A program made the position numbers and the translations under genes. Of a DNA stretch of 64,000 nucleotides, positions 1-8,860 are shown piece by piece. The stretch's first letter is position 1. Every line of letters starts with the position of its first letter. The notes under the pieces are model-generated. The model searched no databases, was not told the DNA's origin, and saw only the letters and a program-made list of their open reading frames with translations. Source of the stretch: JBBIRG01 sp964410965 (GTDB taxonomy: Bacteria; CLD3; SB21; JBBIRG01). The stretch covers positions 221,792 through 285,791 of the forward strand of contig CAYPIY010000007.1 in NCBI GenBank assembly GCA_964410965.1. The letters are read 5' to 3'.

Positions 1-2184
1 TACGGTGATGACCATTATTTTACTTCGGCGTCTTATTGCAATATCGGCATAGCGTACGACAATCTGAAACAATATGAAAAAGCCCTGGAATTTCAAAACA
101 AAGCACTTATGATCCGAAAGAAACAACTTCCGTCTGATCATCCCTGGATTGCCGAATGTCATACCAATCTGGGCTTAATCTATCAAAATACCGGGCGACA
201 GGATACAGCGATATTTTATTTTCAAAAAGCCCTGCAGAGTCACCGGAATATTTATTCGGATAAAAATCATATTCTTGCAGGATCATTAAACCGTATCGGA
301 GAAATATATTCCGTTAACGGTCAATATGATGAAGCCTTGAAATATTTTCAGTTATCACTGGCTGCCAGCGTTCCGGGTTTCAATGATACCCTGAATTATA
401 ACTCATGGCCGTCCGCGGATAAATATATGGACTGGAAAGAATTTCTGAACGCGCTTTACGGAAAGGCCAAAAGCTTGCGTATGGGAGTTACCGGTCAGCT
501 TTCCTCCAGCCTTAGTTCGGCGCTGTACGGATACCGTCTTTGCGACACACTGATCAATAAAACCCGTAGGGAAATCACCACGCTGAGTGACAAAATCTCT
601 CTGGGCGAAAAAGCCAGCCAGGTTTACGAAGATGCGGTTCAGGTATGTCTGGAATTGGCAAAAGAAACGTCCGATCCAAATAAGTCTGACGAGTATAAAC
701 AGCGGGCGTTTTACTTCTCCGAAAAAAACAAAGCCTCGGTTCTTCTGGAATCCCTGTCCGGACAGCAAGCCCTGAAATTTTCCGGAATTCCGGACAGCCT
801 GCTCGGCAAGGAACGTGTCTTGCGCATCGATATCAATTTCTACAACAAACAACTTGCCGAAATGCCCGACAGCGCCAAACAAGTCATTATGCGCGACCGG
901 CTGTTCTCCCTGAACCGTTCATATGACAGTCTCATCGCGGTTTTTGAAAATCAATATCCGGATTATTACAACCTGAAATACAGCGAATCCACCGCGTCCG
1001 TTCCCGATATTCAGAAACAGCTTGATGAATCATCAGCCATGATCAGCTACTTCGCCGGCGACAGTACAATTACAATTTTTACGATTACCCGGAAATCTAT
1101 TTCCATTGAACAGAGACCCACGCCGAAAGATTTTACCGGAAAAATCGAATTGTACCGGCGCTCTCTGATCCGGGTCTCAGCTCTCGGGCAACGAAGTTAC
1201 AAAAATCTTGCCACCGAATTCTATGACCTGCTCATCCCGAAGAAATTGGATAAAAAAATCAAATCCCTGATTATTATTCCTGACCAGGCGCTGGCCACCA
1301 TCCCGTTTGAAACGTTTCTTACAAAACCGGTAACCGATAAAACGGATATGCATAAACTACCTTACCTGATCAGCCAGTACGGCGTCAGTTACAGTTACTC
1401 GGCCACGCTGTTCATGAAGACCTTTCCGAAAGAACAAACTAAAGAAATTGAAATGCATGACCTGAACGACTGGCTGGCATTCGCTCCCGTGGCGGATACA
1501 GCGGAATCGGGCATGTCGTTCGCTTCCCGAGAATTGCTGAACCGGTATCAGAATGGATCCGCCGGAAGTGTTCAGACCCGTGCGTTAAGGGATTATTTCG
1601 CACCGCTCCCCGGAACGTTATCTGAAGTCTCGACCATCCTGGATTTATTTGACAAAAGCAAAGCCAAGGCAAAGATCGAAGTCAACAGGAACGCGGACGA
1701 GAAAGCAATCAAATCGGGACTACTCAAGGATTACCGTATCCTCCACTTCGCCACGCACGGTATGGTCCACAATGAGAAACCGGAGTTATCCTGCATCCTG
1801 ATGGCTTCGGCCGATTCTGGAGATACGGAAAATGACGGCATTCTCTTCAGCGGCGAGATTTTCAATTTAATACTGAACGCCGATCTGGTCGTGTTGTCTG
1901 CGTGTGAAACCGGACTCGGAAAAATCAAAAAAGGAGAAGGCATACTCGGACTGACCCGGGCGCTATTATACGCCGGATCAAAAAATATCATCGTCTCACT
2001 CTGGCAGGTAGCCGACCAGTCCACGTCCGACCTGATGATTGATTTTTACAAGGAGTTACTGAAAAAAGACCTGTCGAAATCCGATTATTCGGGAGCGCTG
2101 CAGCAAGCTAAAACCCGGATGATCAAAAACAAGCAAAACGCGCATCCGTTTTACTGGAGTCCGTTTGTGCTCATCGGGAAATAG
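1..2184 (+). CDS. TPR-CHAT caspase-like peptidase (5' end outside window)
   Basis: The frame is already open at base 1, and the first in-frame ATG (109) falls inside a TPR unit, so this is the C-terminal 727 residues of a longer protein. The first ~120 residues are tetratricopeptide repeats (helices of the YEKALEFQNKAL and YDEALKYFQLSL type). A helical linker follows to about residue 330. The rest is a CHAT domain, a clan CD (caspase/separase-like) cysteine peptidase fold. The expected catalytic dyad is present: His in FATHG (codon 1756-1758) and Cys in LSACETG (codon 1903-1905). The closing SLWQV and FYWSPFVLIG blocks are typical of the family. TPR-CHAT proteins are usually proteases switched on by a partner that binds the TPRs; substrate and partner cannot be read here. 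The gene converges on the next one with a 3-bp gap and no terminator hairpin. Confidence 0.9.
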   Translation, partial: YGDDHYFTSASYCNIGIAYDNLKQYEKALEFQNKALMIRKKQLPSDHPWIAECHTNLGLIYQNTGRQDTAIFYFQKALQSHRNIYSDKNHILAGSLNRIGEIYSVNGQYDEALKYFQLSLAASVPGFNDTLNYNSWPSADKYMDWKEFLNALYGKAKSLRMGVTGQLSSSLSSALYGYRLCDTLINKTRREITTLSDKISLGEKASQVYEDAVQVCLELAKETSDPNKSDEYKQRAFYFSEKNKASVLLESLSGQQALKFSGIPDSLLGKERVLRIDINFYNKQLAEMPDSAKQVIMRDRLFSLNRSYDSLIAVFENQYPDYYNLKYSESTASVPDIQKQLDESSAMISYFAGDSTITIFTITRKSISIEQRPTPKDFTGKIELYRRSLIRVSALGQRSYKNLATEFYDLLIPKKLDKKIKSLIIIPDQALATIPFETFLTKPVTDKTDMHKLPYLISQYGVSYSYSATLFMKTFPKEQTKEIEMHDLNDWLAFAPVADTAESGMSFASRELLNRYQNGSAGSVQTRALRDYFAPLPGTLSEVSTILDLFDKSKAKAKIEVNRNADEKAIKSGLLKDYRILHFATHGMVHNEKPELSCILMASADSGDTENDGILFSGEIFNLILNADLVVLSACETGLGKIKKGEGILGLTRALLYAGSKNIIVSLWQVADQSTSDLMIDFYKELLKKDLSKSDYSGALQQAKTRMIKNKQNAHPFYWSPFVLIGK

Positions 2185-2187
2185 AAA

Positions 2188-2922
2188 TTAACGGGCTTTA
2201 TTGACATGCAAATTGCGGTTCAGACTTGCAGTCAGCCATCCGATCCTGTTTGTATATAACCGGCGGACATTGCATCGGATCGCTTTCCGCAATCCCCGTA
2301 CTGAGTCGATCTGTCCCAGGCCGGCCAACAGCCCGGCCTCATGAGTGCGGTGGATCATTTTTTCCGTAAACAACCAGACGTGGCCGGCGATCTCCTCGAC
2401 ATGATGGCTGAGACACCATTCAATATGTTTACTGGTCACGAATGGCGACAGCCTGGGCTCTGATGCGGTCGCGATCAGACTGCAGTACACGTCGGGATTC
2501 GCTGACTTTACTTTCATCAGGGCTTCGGGATTAAACGAAATGAATTTTATCCTTGCCTGACCTGACAAATATCCTTTTTCATTCAGTACATCGATAATCA
2601 TATCCCATTGTGAACGGGATTTCAATTCCATGATAAACCGGCCTGATGGAAATCGATACATCACTTCATCCAGCGAAGGAATGTCCGGCTGAATATTCCT
2701 TATTTCGTTAAATAGTATATTTTGAATTTTGATTCTGCCACGGTCAGAGATAATGTATTCATCATGAGAAATGACGATTACATGATCGGCTGTCAGGGCA
2801 AGATCCATTTCGATTTCATCGGCGCCAGCCTTGAAGGCCATCTCAAAAGAAGGAATCGTATTCTCCCGGGTACCCGAAGAATGGATACCGGCGCCCGACC
2901 CGCGATGTCCGATGACAGTCAA
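2188..2922 (-). CDS. Glycerophosphodiester phosphodiesterase
   Basis: A 244-residue cytoplasmic-type GDPD enzyme (TIM barrel) that hydrolyses glycerophosphodiesters to glycerol-3-phosphate and an alcohol. Visible family signatures are IGHRG near the N-terminus followed by RENT, then EIEMDL, and SHDEY carrying the second catalytic His. The length is normal for the family and there is no signal peptide. The start is TTG: the upstream in-frame stop is only 10 codons away and no ATG or GTG lies between. It sits 38 bp behind the M28 peptidase gene on the same strand, so co-transcription is likely. Whether it acts in lipid turnover or phosphate scavenging cannot be told from the sequence. Confidence 0.88.
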   Translation of the reverse strand: MTVIGHRGSGAGIHSSGTRENTIPSFEMAFKAGADEIEMDLALTADHVIVISHDEYIISDRGRIKIQNILFNEIRNIQPDIPSLDEVMYRFPSGRFIMELKSRSQWDMIIDVLNEKGYLSGQARIKFISFNPEALMKVKSANPDVYCSLIATASEPRLSPFVTSKHIEWCLSHHVEEIAGHVWLFTEKMIHRTHEAGLLAGLGQIDSVRGLRKAIRCNVRRLYTNRIGWLTASLNRNLHVNKAR

Positions 2923-2960
2923 ATTTTTCCCGTTATGCCGGTCCGCATGTTAAGATCGCA

Positions 2961-5123
2961 TTATCGTACCAGCACCATCTTCATGGATTTTGCAAATTTT
3001 CCGGTTTCCAGTCTGTACATATAAACTCCTGAACTGACCGCAGATCCGTTATTGCTTCTGCCGTCCCACATCACCGTATGATATCCGGAAACCTGATTCG
3101 CATTGACAAGGCTTCGGATTTCCTGGCCCAGGACATTATAAATCTTAAGGGTGACTTTGCCGTTTTCCGGAAGCTGATAACGGATCGTCGTGGCAGGATT
3201 GAACGGATTAGGATAATTGGGTAATAATGCAAATTCATGAACAGACTTTATTGGCTCATCCGCGCTTACCGTGATATTTAATCCGTTCTCCAGCATCAGC
3301 ATGGCACACGCGGCTTTTACAATTTCGGCCATGTAACGAGTGTTGCAGTTCGCCAGCAGGTCGTCCTGACTGTGGTAAAAGGGCGAAAACTGGTATTCCT
3401 CAAAATAAAAAGTTTTGTACCCCTGATCAAAAAACGAGCGGCTGTCGGACCCGGAACTGTTTGAATTGCTGACCTGGTAGCCCCTGAAGGTTGTGTACTG
3501 CTCAACAACCCGCTGCGCCAGTTGCGTGACCGGTTCTGAATTGGTATAGCCAAGCAAATACGCCCGCCAGTAATTCACCGTATCCTGGCAGGTTGAAATC
3601 ATATCGTTATTGATCATCATCTGGATGCGCTCGTTGGCGGAACGCGCTTTCTGCGCGTAATCCTTGCTTCCGTACAGGCCGAATTCCTCGGCGGCAAACG
3701 TGATGAATTTAATCGTGTGCTTCGGCTGATAATTAAATTTCTGAAACACGCGTGCGACTTCAATCGCGGCGACGGTTCCGCTGGCGTTGTCGTCAGCGCC
3801 GGGACAGCCGGCGAAGGGATCACCCTGCGAATACGGATAAAGAATGTTGTCATGATGGCCCCCGAGTATGTACACGCTGTCCGGTTCGACCGAGCCCGGA
3901 AGTTCCGCGATCACGTTGTAATTCCACTGGGGATAATAAGTCCCGCTGTTGAACGGCCACTGGAGATTCGTCAGGTAGAAGGAATCCAGCCGTGCCGTCG
4001 GGTAACCGATCTGGATGAATTTATTTTTAATCCATTCGGCAACATCCCGGCGGTTCGGCGCAAGGGCGAAACGGGTGGTCAGATTCTGCAAAGCTCCGAT
4101 TGCATCGTACAAGCTGTCCGGGCTGATCTGCCCGCAAACCGCCTGTATTTGAGTATACACGGGATAAGCTTTCGCGGTAAGGCTTTTCTGCGAAGTTCCG
4201 TAACTGTTGGATACGGAAAGAATGAACGTATGCTCCGTTCCCAGCTGCGACTCATCCACCTGCCAGATGACCGTGTCCCCGCTCAGCGACATGCCGGCAG
4301 GGGCGTTCAGAAGCTGAATCGACGGAGTTTCAAAGGAATACCAGGAAAACGGATAAGCGTGCCGCTTCGGGGTGTTAGCGGTCAGTGAATCCTGAATGTA
4401 TATGTACGGCCGGCATGTGTCGGCAGACTGCGCAATCATGCGGATCACGGTACCCGCAGGCGGTTCGACCCCGTCCGCTGTGACCGAAAAGGAACCCGCA
4501 CTGTATGACACCGTGGATTTTCCGGTCCGCATCGAACTCCAGTACGTCCGTGAAAGGCTGAAAGGAAATACGCTTTTCAGGCTGACGCTGTCCGTATACG
4601 AGCTGTCCACAGGCAACGACAGATCACCTACCACAAACAGGCGCTCACCCGGCGTATAAAGATTGTTTCCGTCGTCGTCCTGAACACGCAGGCAGATCTT
4701 GGTTCCTCCCGTCACGGACGGGTTCGTCGCCGCTTTCGGCCCGACATTATAAATGGCAAACGGCAGCTGATTGGGTGCAAGGCTACTGCCGATCCAGTAA
4801 CGGCTGGAATCACTTCCGTAGCGGATCTCATAGCAGTCATGGCCGGACGGAGAACCGAACCGGTTGCTCGTGTTTAAATTGCCGTTCAGGTCCGACTGCA
4901 CCGGAGTCGGTCCGAAGATCCGGTACGTGTTTTCATGGCTGGACTGCTTCACGAGGCCCGTACTGTCGTACCCGATCAGGGTATGCGGACGATTCAGAAC
5001 GCCGGATGGTATCGCCACTTCCGCGATACGGCCGAAATTTTTCACATAATATGTATCCGCGGACTGAGACCTAAGGGCAGCCGATGAAACGGATAGCAAA
5101 AACAAAACAACATAAAAACGCAT
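2961..5123 (-). CDS. Secreted M28 aminopeptidase with large N-terminal module and T9SS sorting domain
   Basis: A 720-residue exported zinc peptidase. A signal peptide covers residues 1-20. Residues ~22-320 form a module with no family name known to me. Residues ~322-612 are the M28 catalytic domain. Residues ~635-720 are the FlgD-like/T9SS type A sorting domain, starting at YPNPFNP and ending KMVLVR. Metal ligands and catalytic residues of M28 are all present: H423 and D425 in GGHHD, D444 in GADDNASG, E479-E480 in AAEEFG, D507 in NNDMIS and H584 in YHSQDD. It should be an outer-surface or released aminopeptidase. The N-terminal module recurs in the gene at 59956-61800 (SGHDC, SSRYWIG and YNVGPKAA blocks). 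The next gene upstream (5152-6399) is a simpler M28 paralogue 28 bp away. Confidence 0.92.
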   Translation of the reverse strand: MRFYVVLFLLSVSSAALRSQSADTYYVKNFGRIAEVAIPSGVLNRPHTLIGYDSTGLVKQSSHENTYRIFGPTPVQSDLNGNLNTSNRFGSPSGHDCYEIRYGSDSSRYWIGSSLAPNQLPFAIYNVGPKAATNPSVTGGTKICLRVQDDDGNNLYTPGERLFVVGDLSLPVDSSYTDSVSLKSVFPFSLSRTYWSSMRTGKSTVSYSAGSFSVTADGVEPPAGTVIRMIAQSADTCRPYIYIQDSLTANTPKRHAYPFSWYSFETPSIQLLNAPAGMSLSGDTVIWQVDESQLGTEHTFILSVSNSYGTSQKSLTAKAYPVYTQIQAVCGQISPDSLYDAIGALQNLTTRFALAPNRRDVAEWIKNKFIQIGYPTARLDSFYLTNLQWPFNSGTYYPQWNYNVIAELPGSVEPDSVYILGGHHDNILYPYSQGDPFAGCPGADDNASGTVAAIEVARVFQKFNYQPKHTIKFITFAAEEFGLYGSKDYAQKARSANERIQMMINNDMISTCQDTVNYWRAYLLGYTNSEPVTQLAQRVVEQYTTFRGYQVSNSNSSGSDSRSFFDQGYKTFYFEEYQFSPFYHSQDDLLANCNTRYMAEIVKAACAMLMLENGLNITVSADEPIKSVHEFALLPNYPNPFNPATTIRYQLPENGKVTLKIYNVLGQEIRSLVNANQVSGYHTVMWDGRSNNGSAVSSGVYMYRLETGKFAKSMKMVLVR

Positions 5124-5151
5124 GGAAATTAACTTTCTTACAGATTATGAT

Positions 5152-6399
5152 TTAACGCATCAGCGTCATTTTATTCGATTTTGCGAAATTTCCCGCCTGC
5201 AGTCGGTAAATATAAATCCCGCTGGAAACGGCTTTCCCCGCATGATCTTTCCCGTCCCACTGTACCGTATGTTCGCCGGCTGTCTGCGCGGCATTCACTA
5301 ATGTGCGGACTTCCTGGCCGAGCATGTTGTAGATTTTCAGCGATACTGTTCCGGACAAAGCGGTTTGATAACGGATGGTTGTAGAAGGATTGAACGGATT
5401 GGGGTAGTTCGGATCAAGCCTGAAACCTGACGCGACCGGCTCTGTTTCGCCCGTACCGATCATCGTCTCGGTTCCGTTCTGCGAAACCAGCATAGCGAGT
5501 GAAATGCGGGTCATTTCGGCGGCGAATTTCATGTTGCAGGTTTCCACGCGGTCCTGGGTGGTATGGTAATAGGGCGTATCATAATTTTCAATGAAGAAAA
5601 TGGTTTTGAATCCCTGCGCATAAAAGGAATAGCTGTCAGACGCATCATTATACTGGGTCGTGCGTGTCGTTCCCAGCGTGGTGAACCTCTTCGTGCAGGT
5701 ATCGGCAAGATTGGTAACATCCGCCGAATTGTTATAATATGTCAGTTTCACTTTCCACTGATTGACGGTATCAGCGCAATAGCTGATCATGTCATTATTA
5801 AGCATCATCTGGATTCTCATGTTGGAGTTTTTTGCTGTCACGGCAACATCCTCGCTTCCGTACAGCCCCATTTCTTCCGCGACAAACGTCATGAATTTGA
5901 CCGTGGACCGTGGCCGGTATCCGGACTGATTCATCACTCGCGCGATTTCGATTGCTGCGGCAACCCCGCTGGCGTTGTCGTCCGCTCCGGGCGCGTCCAC
6001 CAGGCGATTGTCGGATGTGCAGTCGTGATGAGCGCCGACTATATAGATACTGTCGGGTTTCTGTACGCCGGGTATCGTGGCGATAACATTATACTGCCAG
6101 CCGGTGAACGCCGTATTGGTATACCAGAATGAATCCAGCACAGCTTCCTGACACCCGACATCGGCAAGTTTATTCCGGATCCACTGGGCAACATTGCGGT
6201 ATCCGGTCGCTCGGTAAAAACGAGTTCCGAAATCCTGCAAATGGGTCATATACAGCTGAATGCTGTCTTTACTGACCTGGGCACACATCGACCGGATGAC
6301 TGAATCACTTTCCGCCGTAAAGACCATGTTTACCTGTGCATAATTACCTTGACCCGCCAGCATGACCGACATTGCTATTATCATCACTAATTTTTTCAT
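5152..6399 (-). CDS. Secreted M28 aminopeptidase with T9SS sorting domain
   Basis: A 415-residue exported aminopeptidase. It has a signal peptide (residues 1-21, cleavage after NYA), an M28 domain (~30-310) and a FlgD-like/T9SS sorting domain (~330-415, YPNPFNP to KMTLMR). Catalytic and zinc residues are intact: H124 and D126 in GAHHD, D140 in GADDNASG, E175-E176 in VAEEMG, D203 in NNDMIS, H279 in YYHTTQ. A strong Shine-Dalgarno (AAAGGTGG) stands ahead of the ATG. It lacks the N-terminal module of the neighbouring M28 gene, so the two differ mainly by presence of that block. The pair probably arose by duplication and may share a transcript with the GDPD gene. Confidence 0.92.
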   Translation of the reverse strand: MKKLVMIIAMSVMLAGQGNYAQVNMVFTAESDSVIRSMCAQVSKDSIQLYMTHLQDFGTRFYRATGYRNVAQWIRNKLADVGCQEAVLDSFWYTNTAFTGWQYNVIATIPGVQKPDSIYIVGAHHDCTSDNRLVDAPGADDNASGVAAAIEIARVMNQSGYRPRSTVKFMTFVAEEMGLYGSEDVAVTAKNSNMRIQMMLNNDMISYCADTVNQWKVKLTYYNNSADVTNLADTCTKRFTTLGTTRTTQYNDASDSYSFYAQGFKTIFFIENYDTPYYHTTQDRVETCNMKFAAEMTRISLAMLVSQNGTETMIGTGETEPVASGFRLDPNYPNPFNPSTTIRYQTALSGTVSLKIYNMLGQEVRTLVNAAQTAGEHTVQWDGKDHAGKAVSSGIYIYRLQAGNFAKSNKMTLMR

Positions 6400-6474
6400 G
6401 AACCACCTTTTTGGTTTTGAAAGTATTTCATAAAGTATTTCAACTTATTTTTTTTATGAACTACGGCTTACAAC

Positions 6475-6639
6475 TCAGCGCATCAGCGTATCGATGCTCA
6501 CCTGGCCGAGAAGATTCTGAATCACGGTATCCTGCACAACCTGTGCCCGGCTTTCCGTTGCCCAAAAAACGGAAATGATCATGATCACGGAGATGATTAA
6601 TTTCATCCGTTTATCCGGTATTCTTATTGTATTGGACAT
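6475..6639 (-). pseudogene. Remnant of a third M28 peptidase gene (signal peptide and first helix only)
   Basis: A 54-codon frame with a plausible Shine-Dalgarno (GCAGGAA) and ATG at 6639, plus an internal ATG at 6606. It encodes a hydrophobic signal peptide ending in SRAQ, then QDTVIQNLLGQVSIDTLMR and a stop. The post-signal part aligns with residues ~31-51 of the intact M28 protein next door (ESDSVIRSMCAQVSKDSIQLYM), where the peptidase domain would begin, but no catalytic domain follows. The last codons (LMR, stop) also resemble the C-terminal end of that neighbour, and an 11-base string CGCATCAGCGT is shared. An internal deletion joining the two ends is therefore possible. It could still be expressed as a small secreted peptide. 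Confidence 0.55.
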
Positions 6640-6669
6640 AAATCTGTGTTCCTGCCTTGAATTGTTTTT

Positions 6670-8727
6670 TTACTTAATGATTTTGAGTGCTTCTTCTCCC
6701 GCTTTCAGCATCGGTTCGGTCGAAATTTCCTTTCCGACGGCGCCCTTCATCCACACCTGCGGAAGAATGCGGCCCTGCTTCAGCATGCGGTCCATTTCCG
6801 CGGCCATGTTTTTGCCTTCGAAATACTGGTTGATCTGGAATTCGATCAGGTGTCCGAGCGGATATGCCGGAAGGTAAATCGGGCTGTCGATCATATGCGA
6901 ATAGATCGCGAGAATGGTCTGGTCTTTCACCCCGAATACGGGCGCGTAGAATTCGTTCCAGATTTCCTTCGCGGTTTTGCTGACCTGGTTTTTCAGCTGT
7001 TCGGCGTCCGCTTCGGGATTGGCATAGAGCCATTTCCATATGCGCATATCGAGCAGGGCAACACCCATGATTTCGTAGGACGACCATAAGTTATCTAGCG
7101 ACTCGAGCTCTTTCTGGTTCGGAACCTCGTTTTTGATGCCCAGCACGTCGAGGTCGCGCTTCTGGAAATTGAACGCGATCGCTTCGGTGAACGCCGTGGT
7201 CGGTACGCCGTTGAGCATGTAATAATCAATATCCTGCAGGGTGATGGTCTGCTCGACATTGTGGCCGAATTCGTGCATGGCGATGTTATAGCCTTTGTAA
7301 TCCATGCCGTCTTTTCCGGCACGGCTGCGGAGATGCGCTTTTTCGGACTTCATCTGCGCGCCCCAGGCGTGCCCGGCCCCGCGCGAGGCGTCCACCACGA
7401 TCATGGAAGCGATCGTTTTCGCCCGCTGTTCCCCGAAGCCGAGTTTGAGTAAAATATTCGGCATGTCTTTCTCGAAATGCTTATGAGTCGGATACAGCGC
7501 CCGCGTTTTCAGCGTCAGGTCGTCTTCACTGATCGTGCTGCGCGACTTGAACCCGTCGTACCAGATATCGAACGGCTCCAGTTTTCGTTTCAGCCGTTTG
7601 CTGATCAGAACGCCGGTCTTGCGCACCGTTTCGGAGGACATCAGGCCGGTAAATAATTTTTCCACTTCCTCGTAGGATAATTCCGTATTCTGGTCGAACT
7701 GGCGCTGGATCATGTTCGGATAGGCCGGCGTGTACGGGTCGATTTTGCGGCATACGCGGTAAATGTTCAGCCAGTGCCGGAACCGCGTGTTGGGCTCGCT
7801 CTGGAACTCCGTTTCTTTCCCGTCCTTGAACATCTTATTCGTCACCGGATTCCACTGGTAGGTTTTGTTGTTAATCACCGGCTCGGGGATTTCCTGCGCG
7901 ATGATGCGTTTCATCACATCGTAGATCATGCGCTGTTTCGCGAGGCCGTCTTTGTCGGCGTAGCGGGACTTGAGTTCGTCGCGAAGCCCCCAGTGGCTGA
8001 TCAGGCGCAGATCGGCGGGAAACGGTGTCTTGCCTTTCGCATCCACTAACTGTCCCATGTAGATGTTATACTGCGATATGTAGGTGTCAGCGTTCGTGGT
8101 GACTTCGGAAAATTCCTGGTTCAGGTGAGCCGGTACGCGGGAAGTGAACTGGTCGCCCATGCGCGCGTACGCCCATTCCAGGCGCGTCCATTTCGGGCCC
8201 AGTTCGTTCTTTTCCTTCAGGTTGTAAAACGGGAAATTCAGCGTGATCATGAACGCGGTCTTGTTCCGGTAAAAATCGTCCGTGAAATGCGCGTACGGAT
8301 CGAACCCGCCGAAAATCTCATCAACCGGTTCGATGGGGCCGAGATCCAGATGCAGTGCGCGTTTCAGGTCGAGACTGATCTTGTTGTAATGCCCGAGCAC
8401 GGACTCGAAGTTTTCGGATATTTTTTCGAACAGCGTTTTGAGTTTCTGATCGTCCCCGATAAAATGTTTTACGCAGAACGACTCAAACTCCTGTTCGGAG
8501 CCGTCGTCCTTCGTCCACAGGGACGCGGTCTGGCGTACGCCGCGTTCGGCGCGGAAGCGGTTCTTTTCGCCGCTTGCATCGATCAGTTTCTGAATCGCAT
8601 GATCAGCGGCGGTTTTGGAAATCGAACTCATAGTGGTCCCCTGTTCCTGAGCATGGGAGGCTAAGGACCGGACACACATCATCCCGGTCGCCATCGCCAT
8701 GATGGTTATCATTCGGATCGCATTCAT
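6670..8727 (-). CDS. Secreted HEFGH zinc metallopeptidase, family uncertain
   Basis: A 685-residue protein with a signal peptide (~1-26) and a long, mostly helical body. The zinc site is clear: H485, E486 and H489 in HEFGH, with a candidate third ligand E515 in FTEAIAF, 26 residues after the second His. That HExxH...E layout and the helical character recall the gluzincin/M3-like peptidases, but I do not recognise the exact family. There is no sorting domain, so it is probably periplasmic. The gene is monocistronic or leads the leftward group. It has an AAAGGTA ribosome site and a candidate TTGATA/TAAATT promoter at 8777-8804. Confidence 0.75.
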   Translation of the reverse strand: MNAIRMITIMAMATGMMCVRSLASHAQEQGTTMSSISKTAADHAIQKLIDASGEKNRFRAERGVRQTASLWTKDDGSEQEFESFCVKHFIGDDQKLKTLFEKISENFESVLGHYNKISLDLKRALHLDLGPIEPVDEIFGGFDPYAHFTDDFYRNKTAFMITLNFPFYNLKEKNELGPKWTRLEWAYARMGDQFTSRVPAHLNQEFSEVTTNADTYISQYNIYMGQLVDAKGKTPFPADLRLISHWGLRDELKSRYADKDGLAKQRMIYDVMKRIIAQEIPEPVINNKTYQWNPVTNKMFKDGKETEFQSEPNTRFRHWLNIYRVCRKIDPYTPAYPNMIQRQFDQNTELSYEEVEKLFTGLMSSETVRKTGVLISKRLKRKLEPFDIWYDGFKSRSTISEDDLTLKTRALYPTHKHFEKDMPNILLKLGFGEQRAKTIASMIVVDASRGAGHAWGAQMKSEKAHLRSRAGKDGMDYKGYNIAMHEFGHNVEQTITLQDIDYYMLNGVPTTAFTEAIAFNFQKRDLDVLGIKNEVPNQKELESLDNLWSSYEIMGVALLDMRIWKWLYANPEADAEQLKNQVSKTAKEIWNEFYAPVFGVKDQTILAIYSHMIDSPIYLPAYPLGHLIEFQINQYFEGKNMAAEMDRMLKQGRILPQVWMKGAVGKEISTEPMLKAGEEALKIIK

Positions 8728-8776
8728 ATTTTGGTACCTTTCGGTGGAATGAGAGAAGGTTTTTAAAAAGCGTTTA

Positions 8777-8804
8777 AATTTACAACCTTTGCTTTTATTA
8801 TCAA
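8777..8804 (-). promoter_or_regulatory. Candidate sigma-70 promoter for the HEFGH peptidase gene
   Basis: Read on the minus strand: -35 TTGATA (8799-8804), 16-bp spacer, -10 TAAATT (8777-8782). It lies about 50 bp upstream of the ATG at 8727 and overlaps the divergent aroQ promoter. Confidence 0.4.
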
Positions 8805-8818
8805 TGCTTTTTTATAAT
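8789..8818 (+). promoter_or_regulatory. Candidate sigma-70 promoter for aroQ
   Basis: -35 TTGCTT (8789-8794), 18-bp spacer, -10 TATAAT (8813-8818, perfect match). It lies about 40 bp before the TTG start of aroQ in an AT-rich stretch. It overlaps the divergent promoter of the HEFGH gene, so the two could compete. Confidence 0.45.
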
Positions 8819-8860
8819 TTTTTCATTATTTTTTACTATATTAATAAAAAGGGGTACACT

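Noticed and set aside
1..2184. Possible type III-E CRISPR 'craspase' component (TPR-CHAT protein)
   Set aside because: No CRISPR array or Cas gene is seen in the window, and TPR-CHAT proteins occur in many other contexts. Only sequence to the left could revive the idea.
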